Positions 1 to 6,513 of a stretch of 6,940 nucleotides of DNA are shown in pieces. The position numbers and the translations under genes were made by a program. The number at the start of each line of letters is the position of its first letter. The stretch's first letter is position 1. This stretch comes from Mariprofundus sp. (lineage in GTDB: Bacteria > Pseudomonadota > Zetaproteobacteria > Mariprofundales > Mariprofundaceae), in contig JAJFLF010000111.1 of assembly GCA_021772845.1 (NCBI GenBank), positions 1 to 6,940 of the forward strand. The letters are read 5' to 3'. The notes under the pieces are model-generated. The model did no database searches and was not told the origin of the DNA. It saw only the letters and a program-made list of their open reading frames with translations.

Positions 1-234
1 AAAAACAGCAGCCCCACATCTTCCAAGAACATTCATTCCTCGCATTTGTTTCTTATTAAATAGACCAATTTTCAAATTTGTCAAAGTATTGTTCACCCGA
101 TGGATTAATCGTTGTGACGAATCTTGGCGCTATGCTAACTAGATATATCATGTAGCAAAAGAGTTGCCATCAAGTTGTTTACTCTCATTCTATCTGCATC
201 CATACAACGTTGTGGTGGAGAAAATTTTGGACAC
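1..234. other. Left-edge region without an assignable gene
   Basis: No complete gene is visible here. Two frames stay open to the left edge: a + frame from base 2 to a TAG at 140-142 (46 codons), and a - frame from about 129 to base 1 (stop at 130-132) with possible ATG starts at 45 and 36. Either could be the edge of a neighbouring gene, but neither fragment has a motif I recognise and both are short enough to be chance in this AT-rich stretch. A weak promoter-like pair for the downstream + gene may exist (TTGTGA at 112-117, 18 bp, TAACTA at 136-141 preceded by TG), but it is far from consensus. Confidence 0.4.
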
Positions 235-999
235 ATGCAAAATGGTGCATATATGCCAAGACTAAAATATCTACATATCTATTTTCCAATATTTATTACC
301 GTATGGCTAGGCCTATTTCTGGATAGCAACACTGTTGCTCTGGAATTACCATATAATCAATGGCTAACCAATGCCCTCGTAGCTATCAACTTCTTATGGG
401 TTTACTTCAATGCTTCTAAAAGCATCAAACAGCTGATGCTGTTTGGTGTGCTAGTTGCTTTAGGTGGAGAGATTCTTTTTTCACTTATCCTCGGGATGTA
501 CAGCTATCGCTTGGGTAACATCCCTGTCTATATTCCTTTTGGACATGCACTCCTCTATGCCAGCGTTTACTATATCACAAAAGAACCTCTGGTTAGAAAA
601 CAGCCGCATCGATTAATTCGCCTCCTCTATCCGTTCATGGTGGTTTATGCATTATCCTGGCTGATCATGGCCAATGATTTACTGGGTTTCACTTGCACAA
701 TCATTATTCTATTTCTTCTTCACAAACAGCCATCCAGCAAACCATTTTTCTTAATCATGTTTTTCATGGTGGTCTATTTAGAACTGGTAGGCACTCACTA
801 TCAGTGCTGGCTATGGCCTGAGATATGGTTTAATAGCTTTTCATGGATGCCCAGTGCAAATCCACCAAGTGGTATTGGTGTGTTTTATTTCGCCTTTGAT
901 TTAGGCTGTTTGTGGCTTTATAAACAACAAAATCGTCACCGCTGGTCTCGTTTCAGAAACATTCAGGCACTTCGCAAAAAACAAACCTTTACGACATAG
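235..999 (+). CDS. Polytopic integral membrane protein of unknown function
   Basis: I do not recognise a named family. With the ATG at 235 the product is 254 residues and very hydrophobic, with about eight likely membrane segments (near residues 16-30, 43-59, 67-88, 97-114, 128-147, 149-163, 171-186 and 213-229). It ends in a basic cytoplasmic-looking tail rich in Arg, Lys and Gln. Polar residues sit inside or next to the hydrophobic segments: E79 in a GGE motif, H104 in FGHA, E183 and H188 in LELVGTHYQCW, and D222 in FAFDLG. That pattern fits a membrane enzyme better than a passive channel, but this is inference. Start choice: the frame is also open to a TTG at 175, and another ATG lies at 253. 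I chose 235 because GGAG lies upstream at 217-220 (long spacing, 14 nt) and the upstream extension looks unlike a signal or membrane start. It converges on the flavoprotein gene with a 47 bp gap. Confidence 0.75.
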   Translation: MQNGAYMPRLKYLHIYFPIFITVWLGLFLDSNTVALELPYNQWLTNALVAINFLWVYFNASKSIKQLMLFGVLVALGGEILFSLILGMYSYRLGNIPVYIPFGHALLYASVYYITKEPLVRKQPHRLIRLLYPFMVVYALSWLIMANDLLGFTCTIIILFLLHKQPSSKPFFLIMFFMVVYLELVGTHYQCWLWPEIWFNSFSWMPSANPPSGIGVFYFAFDLGCLWLYKQQNRHRWSRFRNIQALRKKQTFTT

Positions 1000-1046
1000 A
1001 TATAGAAGCAAAGGGATAGAGTAAAGCTATCAATCGTAGAGAGACC

Positions 1047-2183
1047 CTAATTTGATCCCAGCACCAAACGGGCAATAAAATCGTGTTTGGAAAGAGCCTT
1101 ATGATAAGTCTGTTTTCCTTCAATGACATTGGCCATACCACGACACAGGCGTTCTCCATATCGCTTAAATAATATTTTTCTTATTTTCTGAGAGAAATAG
1201 AAGGGTTTAGATAACTTACTGATAACATTGAGTTCTTGTACAACATCTTCCTTTATCGCTTCATGATAGAGCTCGAACACCTCATCGGGATTGTTGCCTT
1301 TTACAATAGCATTGCCTGCTTCTATGCCGCTTTTCAATGCGTAGGTGAAGCCTTCGGCAGTAATAGGATCAGCAAAGCCTGCGGCATCCCCCACAAGTAT
1401 CATCCGCTGTTTCATATATGGGGCCTGACGAGGTTTGATCGGAATAACATACCCCTTCCTGTTTCTCTCTTCATACTCACCTGTTAATCCAAGCTGTTGC
1501 TTATAAGCATCAAAAATTTTATTCAAGCCAGCTTTCTTAGTAGAAAAATGACCAATACCAACAGATATATGATCTTTTTTAGGGAACACCCAAGTATAAC
1601 CGGAAGAGATTACATCAAAGTCAAAACGTGCAATGCCCTGAAATTCAGCCAACTTTTCCGGTGGAAGCATCACTTCAGATTCCAGAGCTGGAGCTAATAC
1701 CCGGTCATCATCCCAAAAACAGTTAGCAATCCTGGCATTCGCGCCTTCAGCAAGAATCAGATAAGCCGTAGTATAGGTTTTTTCAGCCGTGACTATCTCA
1801 ACATGATTCTCATGCGGCTGAACAGATTTTACCTCAACACCATCGAATATCTGTGCGCCTTTTTTTTCTGCATATTGAATGATGGAATAGTCGAACTTAG
1901 CCCGATCCACCATTGTAACCAGATCTTCCCTGTGCTCTTTAAATGATGTTTCTGGATCATGAAGGCGCAACTCCACGGTGTCACAGACAGATTCAATGGG
2001 GTAATCCAGGTCATTCGGCAAAAGTTGAATGGCACGTTTCACTACGCCACCTGCACACACCTTTCTTCGAGGTAGATCAACTTTTTCAAGCAGCACTGTT
2101 TTTAATCCCGCCTCAGCACATTGAACTGCCGCCATGCCACCTGCCGGGCCAGAACCAATAATTACTACATCAAAATCCATCAT
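1047..2183 (-). CDS. Geranylgeranyl reductase family FAD-dependent oxidoreductase
   Basis: This is a 378-residue flavoprotein of the geranylgeranyl reductase family (ChlP, archaeal GGR and related enzymes), which use FAD to saturate double bonds of isoprenoid chains or modify related lipids. Visible motifs in order: the N-terminal dinucleotide-binding GSGPAGG (10-16) followed by an acidic E33; the family motif PRRKVCAGG (38-46) with the conserved Cys43; VDRAKFD (92-98); the substrate-side GYTWVFPK (195-202); and the FAD-binding GDAAGFADPITAEGF (265-279). Length matches the shorter bacterial and archaeal members. There is no signal peptide, so it should be cytoplasmic or membrane-peripheral. 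Two ATGs are adjacent (2183 and 2180). The Shine-Dalgarno-like GAAAGGGG at 2186-2193 lies 2 nt from the first and 5 nt from the second, so translation probably starts at 2180. The gene diverges from the radical SAM gene, which suggests a linked function. The isoprenoid substrate (quinone, polyprenyl, carotenoid or other) cannot be told from sequence. Confidence 0.9.
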   Translation of the reverse strand: MMDFDVVIIGSGPAGGMAAVQCAEAGLKTVLLEKVDLPRRKVCAGGVVKRAIQLLPNDLDYPIESVCDTVELRLHDPETSFKEHREDLVTMVDRAKFDYSIIQYAEKKGAQIFDGVEVKSVQPHENHVEIVTAEKTYTTAYLILAEGANARIANCFWDDDRVLAPALESEVMLPPEKLAEFQGIARFDFDVISSGYTWVFPKKDHISVGIGHFSTKKAGLNKIFDAYKQQLGLTGEYEERNRKGYVIPIKPRQAPYMKQRMILVGDAAGFADPITAEGFTYALKSGIEAGNAIVKGNNPDEVFELYHEAIKEDVVQELNVISKLSKPFYFSQKIRKILFKRYGERLCRGMANVIEGKQTYHKALSKHDFIARLVLGSN

Positions 2184-2185
2184 TA

Positions 2186-2193
2186 CCCCTTTC
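2186..2193 (-). promoter_or_regulatory. Ribosome binding site of the flavoprotein gene
   Basis: Read on the - strand this is GAAAGGGG. It stands 2 nt before the ATG at 2183 and 5 nt before the ATG at 2180, which favours the second ATG as the real start. The protein differs by one Met only. Confidence 0.5.
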
Positions 2194-2251
2194 TGTTTTC
2201 ATCATATGTCGGCAAACTAATAGATCATTCATGCGGTGTCGAAAGTCATCA

Positions 2252-2281
2252 TTGAATGGAAGTGAACAGATCATCTATAAT
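2252..2281 (+). promoter_or_regulatory. Sigma70-type promoter for the radical SAM gene
   Basis: TTGAAT at 2252-2257 and a perfect TATAAT at 2276-2281 are separated by 18 bp, a normal sigma70 spacing. Transcription would begin near 2288 and give a leader of about 200 nt before the favoured ATG at 2486. No comparably good promoter is visible on the opposite strand for the flavoprotein gene. No cobalamin riboswitch B12-box is visible in the leader. Confidence 0.5.
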
Positions 2282-2327
2282 AAGAAAGCTTTGCGACTGT
2301 TTGGATTATGTACAAAAGGTGTTTATC

Positions 2328-2363
2328 ATGGCCTATAAAGAGATTGACAACTTCATGCTCTGA
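2328..2363 (+). CDS. Possible 11-codon leader ORF upstream of the radical SAM gene
   Basis: An ATG at 2328 opens an 11-codon frame (MAYKEIDNFML) ending in TGA at 2361-2363. It is preceded by AAAAGGT at 2314-2320 with an ideal 7 nt spacer, the clearest Shine-Dalgarno in this intergenic region and better than anything before the radical SAM starts. It lies inside the predicted leader transcript. The peptide matches no leader peptide I know and has no run of one amino acid that would suggest attenuation. It could be a regulatory upstream ORF or chance. Confidence 0.25.
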   Translation: MAYKEIDNFML

Positions 2364-2388
2364 CTCAACCTTTAGTCATATTGAAAAC

Positions 2389-2402
2389 CTGTTTCAGAAC
2401 AG
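2389..2402 (+). other. Small hairpin in the radical SAM leader
   Basis: CTGTT-TCAG-AACAG forms a perfect 5 bp stem with a 4 nt loop in the predicted leader, between the possible leader ORF and the favoured start. It is too short and AT-rich to be a terminator (no T-run follows), and its role, if any, is unknown. Confidence 0.2.
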
Positions 2403-2485
2403 CCCATAATCATAATTCAAGACATCTCACTATGTACTGGAGTTCATTTGCAAATTCATCTACATTTAAAAATGCAGCGTTACTC

Positions 2486-4189
2486 ATGAATGCTGCTACA
2501 GAAACAGAGTCTGTTGTGAACAAAGAAACTTTCCCCATCATTCTGATCAAACCTTCTCATTACGATGATAATGGTTATGTCATTCAATGGCAGCGCTCTA
2601 TAGTACCTTCTAATACATTGGCAGCACTATATGGCCTGTGCAGAGACATAGCTGAACGAAAAGTACTTGGTAGTAACGTAACAATTGTTGTTAACGCCAT
2701 GGATGAGATCAATACCCGTATCTCTTTAAACAGTATAATCGAACAAATCACAAATGCTGAAGGCCGTGGTTTGGTGGCATTTACTGGCGTACAGACAAAT
2801 CAATTTCCACGTGCCATGGATATGGCAAGCGTCCTGCGCAAAGCTGGTATACAGGTGTGCATCGGTGGATTTCATGTCAGTGGTTGTCTTGCAATGCTTC
2901 CTGACATGCCTACCGAACTACAAGAAGCAATGGATATAGGCGTTTCACTTTTTGCAGGTGAAGCTGAAGGAAGGCTGGAAACTGTAGTTCGTGATGCATA
3001 CCACGGTACTATGCAACCGATATATAATCACATGGCGGACTTGCCAGATCTTAAATCACAGCCCACACCTTTTTTACCAGCTATATTACTGAAACGTTCT
3101 CTGGGTTCCCTTACCAGCTTTGACGCTGGTCGCGGTTGTCCTTTTCTATGTAGTTTTTGTACGATCATTAACGTCCAGGGCCGAAAATCCCGCTTCCGTT
3201 CAGACGATGATATCGAGAAGATCATTCGTGAGAATGCAGCCCAGAAAATTCACCGTTTTTTAATCACAGATGACAATTTTGCCCGAAATCGGGATTGGGA
3301 AAAGATATTTGATCGCATCATCAAACTTAGAGAAGAAGGAGTAAAGGTTCGTCTGTTGCTGCAAGTTGATGCCATGTGTCATCGCATTCCCGGCTTTATT
3401 GAGAAAGCAGGCCGAGCAGGTGTAGGAAATGTATTTATTGGCTTGGAAAGTATCAATAAAGAAGCTCTGATCGGGAGCGGAAAACGCCAAAATAATGTCA
3501 CTGAATACCGTAAAACATTGCAAGCTTGGCGGAATGAACAAATCATGACCACCGTAGGATATATTGCCGGATTTTCAAGCGATACTGCTGACTCCATTGC
3601 TCATGATATTGATTTTATTCAACGTGAACTGCCTCTCGATTTCTTACAACTTTCATATCTTACTCCCCTACCCGGTTCAGAAGACCACAAAAAGCTTCAT
3701 GAGGCTGGCATCTGGATGGACCCGGATATGAATAAATATGACCTCAACCACGTCACTACATTGCATCCAACAATGTCTGCTGATGAGTTAAAGAAAGCCC
3801 ACAATAGTGCAATGGGTAGCTTTTACTCTGATAAACAGGTGGAAATACGTTTTAGACGCGCACATGTCATCGGCATAAAGCCTTACAGGATGATAATGGC
3901 TTCGCTGTGGTATAAAGCCTGCATGCTTGAAGGTGTTTCAGGCCCGGATGGTGGTATATTCCGCCGCAAAAAAAGAGTGGATCGCCGGCCTGGTCTGCCA
4001 ATAGAGAGCCCTTTTATATTCTATCCAAAGCTTGTGGGCGAAATCCTGCATCATTACTCAAAATTGACTCTATTAGCCCTGAAATACTGGCGTATGTATC
4101 GAGCCATTAAAGTTGATCCGGATTCAACAAAGTATTCTGATGCTGCACTGTTTCCCGCTGGAGAGGCAGATGAACTGTCCGATAGATAG
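2486..4189 (+). CDS. B12-binding-domain radical SAM protein of unknown reaction
   Basis: A 567-residue class B-type radical SAM enzyme. The N-terminal third looks like the Rossmann-type cobalamin-binding domain: a strand beginning FPIILIKPSHYDD (16-28), VAFTGVQTNQF (97-107), CIGGFH (125-130) and FAGEAEG (156-162). The radical SAM core follows with C218-x3-C222-x2-C225 (GCPFLCSFC) for the 4Fe-4S cluster, then TDDNF (261-265), a GLES strand (319-322), and TPLPGSED (393-400). The last ~130 residues are a basic C-terminal region with no family I can name. The classical cobalamin motif DxHxxG is not seen, which is common in this class. Such enzymes methylate or rearrange carbon skeletons, often of lipids or natural products; the substrate here is unknown. 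The frame is open upstream to a TTG at 2381 and an ATG at 2432. None of the three starts has a clear Shine-Dalgarno; I chose 2486 because family-like sequence begins shortly after it. It is divergent from the isoprenoid-reductase-like gene. Confidence 0.88.
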   Translation: MNAATETESVVNKETFPIILIKPSHYDDNGYVIQWQRSIVPSNTLAALYGLCRDIAERKVLGSNVTIVVNAMDEINTRISLNSIIEQITNAEGRGLVAFTGVQTNQFPRAMDMASVLRKAGIQVCIGGFHVSGCLAMLPDMPTELQEAMDIGVSLFAGEAEGRLETVVRDAYHGTMQPIYNHMADLPDLKSQPTPFLPAILLKRSLGSLTSFDAGRGCPFLCSFCTIINVQGRKSRFRSDDDIEKIIRENAAQKIHRFLITDDNFARNRDWEKIFDRIIKLREEGVKVRLLLQVDAMCHRIPGFIEKAGRAGVGNVFIGLESINKEALIGSGKRQNNVTEYRKTLQAWRNEQIMTTVGYIAGFSSDTADSIAHDIDFIQRELPLDFLQLSYLTPLPGSEDHKKLHEAGIWMDPDMNKYDLNHVTTLHPTMSADELKKAHNSAMGSFYSDKQVEIRFRRAHVIGIKPYRMIMASLWYKACMLEGVSGPDGGIFRRKKRVDRRPGLPIESPFIFYPKLVGEILHHYSKLTLLALKYWRMYRAIKVDPDSTKYSDAALFPAGEADELSDR

Positions 4190-4214
4190 AACTCAGATAA
4201 ACCAACTATACTCA

Positions 4215-4274
4215 TCCACTTGAAAAACTAGGCATCAAACTCAAGAAGCCCATAAACAAAGGCTAAGAAGTGGA
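4215..4274. repeat. Inverted repeat interlocked with the terminator
   Basis: TCCACTT at 4215-4221 is exactly complementary to AAGTGGA at 4268-4274. This pairing crosses the terminator stem (4246-4252 with 4283-4289), so in RNA the two are either alternatives or would form a pseudoknot. A third short pair, CTTGA at 4219-4223 with TCAAG at 4241-4245, also overlaps it. Confidence 0.35.
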
Positions 4275-4293
4275 AATAACGGTGGGCTTTTTA
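4246..4293 (+). terminator. Candidate rho-independent terminator after the radical SAM gene
   Basis: AAGCCCA at 4246-4252 pairs with TGGGCTT at 4283-4289 and is followed directly by further T residues (TTTTTA through 4292). This is the layout of an intrinsic terminator for the + strand gene ending at 4189. The loop is long (30 nt), which weakens the call. On the - strand the stem is followed by CTTCTTGAG, a poorer T-tract, so stopping of the leftward operon here is less certain. Confidence 0.5.
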
Positions 4294-5412
4294 TCAAGCT
4301 AGCACTTGCTCGATCACTTCAATATATTTATCCACAACAATCTTCTCATCAAACTCTCTGATGACCTTTTCCCTACCCAGTGCACCCATCGTACCTCGCT
4401 CAGTTGGTGACATCAGAATGACCCTCTCCATCTTATCAGCCAAGTCAGATGCACTCTTTGATTCGCACAGGTATCCGGTCACACCATCATCAACGACATC
4501 CCGGCAACCCGGCACATCGGAAGTAACAATGGGTTTTGCCAGGCTACCAGCTTCAATCAAGGTTCGGGGTAAGCCCTCTCTGTATGAGGGTAGCACAACA
4601 CAATCAGCCTCGCGCATGATATCAATGACACTATCACTCTCACCTAGGTAATTCACAACCCCCTCTTCTACCCACTGTTCGACATCACTACGGGAAACAG
4701 CCTGAGGGTTTTCCACATCCAGGAAACCCAATAACTGGAATTCTACATTTGGATGATTTTGCTTAATCAGTCGAGCAGCCTCGACATACTCCCCCACTCC
4801 CTTATCCCACAACATGCGAGCAACCAGCAGAAAAGCAAAACCTTTCTCTTCACTTTCTTCCTTTTCCTCTGGTGTATAGACAACGGTGTTGATACCCGAA
4901 CCGGGGATACGTCGCGTTTTAGCCTCTTTGACCAACCCGAGATCGACAAACAAGTTCAGGTCATCGTGATTCTGGAAAAACACCCGTGGCGGATAGCGCA
5001 GTGCCCAACGATAGAGAAACTTAATGATTTTCGTAATCAGATTCTGGCGAATAAAGGTTGCGCCGAGTCCCGAGATATTCGGGATGACCGGCGTGCCGCT
5101 AAAACCACCTGCAATGCATGCGTATATATTCGCTTTCGGCGTATAGGTCAGAACCACATCGGGGCGTTCAGATCTGAACATCTTATATAGACGTCTGAGT
5201 AGAGCAAAATCTTCAAATGGATTCGTTCCCTTGTTGTTCATAGGCAGGTCAATATAGCGGAATCCTTCTGCTTTGATCCGCTCGCTGTAATCATCATATG
5301 GAGCCGCTGCGACAACCTCATAACCCTCTTCTCTCAGCCGTGACATCAGAGGTAACCTGAAATTGAAGAGGTTCCAACTGGTATTGGAAATAATGAGAAT
5401 TCTACCTTTCAT
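4294..5412 (-). CDS. GT4-family glycosyltransferase, CapM/PglA-like
   Basis: A 372-residue retaining glycosyltransferase with the GT-B fold (GT4, CapM-like group), which transfers a sugar from a nucleotide donor to a lipid-linked acceptor on the cytoplasmic face of the inner membrane. The N-terminal acceptor domain begins with the ILIISNTSW strand (5-13) and carries LPLMSRLREEGYEV (20-33), KANIY (93-97) and ISGLGATF (113-120). The linker shows PGSGIN (170-175). The donor-binding domain has LLVARMLWDKGV (195-206), YLGESD (255-260) and the E-x7-E motif E279 to E287 in PSYREGLPRTLIEAG, followed by SDVPGCRDVV (298-307). Length is typical. The sugar specificity is not readable from sequence; PglA-like N-acetylgalactosaminyl transfer is one possibility. 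The ATG overlaps the stop of the upstream polymerase gene by 4 bp (ATGA) and has no clear Shine-Dalgarno, which points to translational coupling. It is the last gene of the leftward operon in this window. Confidence 0.9.
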   Translation of the reverse strand: MKGRILIISNTSWNLFNFRLPLMSRLREEGYEVVAAAPYDDYSERIKAEGFRYIDLPMNNKGTNPFEDFALLRRLYKMFRSERPDVVLTYTPKANIYACIAGGFSGTPVIPNISGLGATFIRQNLITKIIKFLYRWALRYPPRVFFQNHDDLNLFVDLGLVKEAKTRRIPGSGINTVVYTPEEKEESEEKGFAFLLVARMLWDKGVGEYVEAARLIKQNHPNVEFQLLGFLDVENPQAVSRSDVEQWVEEGVVNYLGESDSVIDIMREADCVVLPSYREGLPRTLIEAGSLAKPIVTSDVPGCRDVVDDGVTGYLCESKSASDLADKMERVILMSPTERGTMGALGREKVIREFDEKIVVDKYIEVIEQVLA

Positions 5413-6449
5413 TGAAATAGTACGTTTTGATATGGCAACCAGTAATGTGCATGTATGGCATAGTTAAGCCATATCCATAACACCACCGCATAATAAGAAA
5501 TAATTATAACTACGGCCCATGTTCTAAACATCGTATCGTGAATCAAAACTGGCAATCTAGAAAACACTACCACTTGCAGTGGAGCGAAATAAAGGGCTAC
5601 GCGATCAACAGCTGTGGAGGCAAAACCAACCAACCCAAGACAAACTATTGAAAGCACTGCAATCCAAAACCAAAGTCTAAAATCCGAGAACTCACTTTTC
5701 CATCGTTTCCAGAAAACAAACAATGCAGCAGCAGCAACGACATTCATCAAGACTCGAATCATCCCCCCCGCTGAAACCATCTGTATTTCGACATAGTTTT
5801 GCCAGAGTGCCTCGAAATGGGCCTGTAATAGAACAGCACCAAATATAATTCCGGTACTTACCAGAATAGTGATGTTAACCAGACGATTACCACTACCTGC
5901 TGCCAGAAAACCGATAGGGAGCATCAACAGCGCCGTTTTATGAAAAAGGGCAGCAAATATAATGATCACCGCATACCTACGAACATGCCCATCTCTAAGA
6001 ATGGCCAACCCCCAGAATACAAGGCCAAGTGCTGCACTTTGGCGTGTGTAGCCCATTGCCACCACCACCATCAGATAAGGTACAACCACAGCAATCGCCA
6101 ACCATGGTAACGGCTGTCTACTTGCAAATACGATCACTCCAGAGACAAAAAACATTCCGCAAACCAGGTTCACGCCATAGATTCCCAAGCCGAGGCTTCC
6201 CATTAGGCGATTCAAAAACACATAACCTGGATCAAGTCCAGCCCAATTTAAACCTGTAACAATCATCGAATGATGATAGATATGGAGATAGTTTGCCCAG
6301 TCTCCGCCAACGTCAGACCGTAATCCAATTAGCAACACATAGAAAATACCAAGCGACACCAATAGAAGCTGACGAAGAGGCAAGGTACTTCTTTGTGGAA
6401 AGATTGCTGCTATAGAAGGCAGTATGAACATAATCCAATACGGTATCAT
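5409..6449 (-). CDS. EpsG/Wzy-like polysaccharide polymerase, membrane protein
   Basis: A 346-residue polytopic inner-membrane protein with about nine to ten hydrophobic segments. The family signature is the loop after the second segment, GLRSDVGGDWANY (42-54), typical of EpsG-type proteins that are thought to polymerise repeat units of exopolysaccharides. Other family-like stretches are MGYTRQSAALGLVFW (132-146) and FHKTALLMLPIGF (169-181), both common to EpsG/Wzy members. It is flanked by an asparagine-synthase-type amidotransferase upstream and a glycosyltransferase downstream, as expected in a Wzy-dependent surface polysaccharide locus. The ATG at 6449 has no convincing Shine-Dalgarno; an in-frame ATG at 6431 is an alternative, but the membrane segment spans the first residues either way. 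The gap to the upstream gene is 64 bp and shows no terminator, so the genes are probably co-transcribed. Confidence 0.85.
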   Translation of the reverse strand: MIPYWIMFILPSIAAIFPQRSTLPLRQLLLVSLGIFYVLLIGLRSDVGGDWANYLHIYHHSMIVTGLNWAGLDPGYVFLNRLMGSLGLGIYGVNLVCGMFFVSGVIVFASRQPLPWLAIAVVVPYLMVVVAMGYTRQSAALGLVFWGLAILRDGHVRRYAVIIIFAALFHKTALLMLPIGFLAAGSGNRLVNITILVSTGIIFGAVLLQAHFEALWQNYVEIQMVSAGGMIRVLMNVVAAAALFVFWKRWKSEFSDFRLWFWIAVLSIVCLGLVGFASTAVDRVALYFAPLQVVVFSRLPVLIHDTMFRTWAVVIIISYYAVVLWIWLNYAIHAHYWLPYQNVLFQ

Positions 6450-6513
6450 AGGACAGGACAGCTCACGATCAAGGCAGTAAGCATATTGAAACCTTTAACG
6501 ACAAAAAAGTTTT
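6450..6513 (-). other. Short gap between amidotransferase and polymerase genes
   Basis: This 64 bp gap holds no GC-rich hairpin and no clear promoter. At the end next to the amidotransferase gene, A6-G-T6 (6503-6515, running into its stop codon) is flanked on both sides by ACGAC (6498-6502 and 6516-6520). The A/T tract could fold only into a weak stem, so read-through into the polymerase gene is expected. Confidence 0.35.

Noticed and set aside
120..140. A sigma54-type promoter suggested by TTGGCGC near a GC
   Set aside because: The GG and GC elements are not at the required 10 nt spacing.
1012..1048. A terminator hairpin between the convergent membrane protein and flavoprotein genes (GATAG/CTATC with AGGG/CCCT)
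   Set aside because: The stem is short and interrupted, and no T-run follows on either strand.
1236..2161. Several + strand ORFs of 66-83 codons within the flavoprotein gene
   Set aside because: They lie antisense to clear FAD-binding and family motifs and have no supporting ribosome sites.
2308..2409. A 33-codon + ORF starting ATGTACAAAAGG in the divergent intergenic region
   Set aside because: It has no good ribosome binding site, its translation resembles nothing known, and it overlaps the better-initiated 11-codon frame.
2288..2485. A cobalamin riboswitch in the leader of the B12-type radical SAM gene
   Set aside because: No B12-box (GCCACTG-like) and no extended stem arrangement is visible; only one 5 bp hairpin was found.
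4753..5190. A 145-codon + strand ORF inside the glycosyltransferase gene
   Set aside because: It is antisense to a well-conserved GT4 protein, and its translation shows no family motif, so it is a shadow frame.
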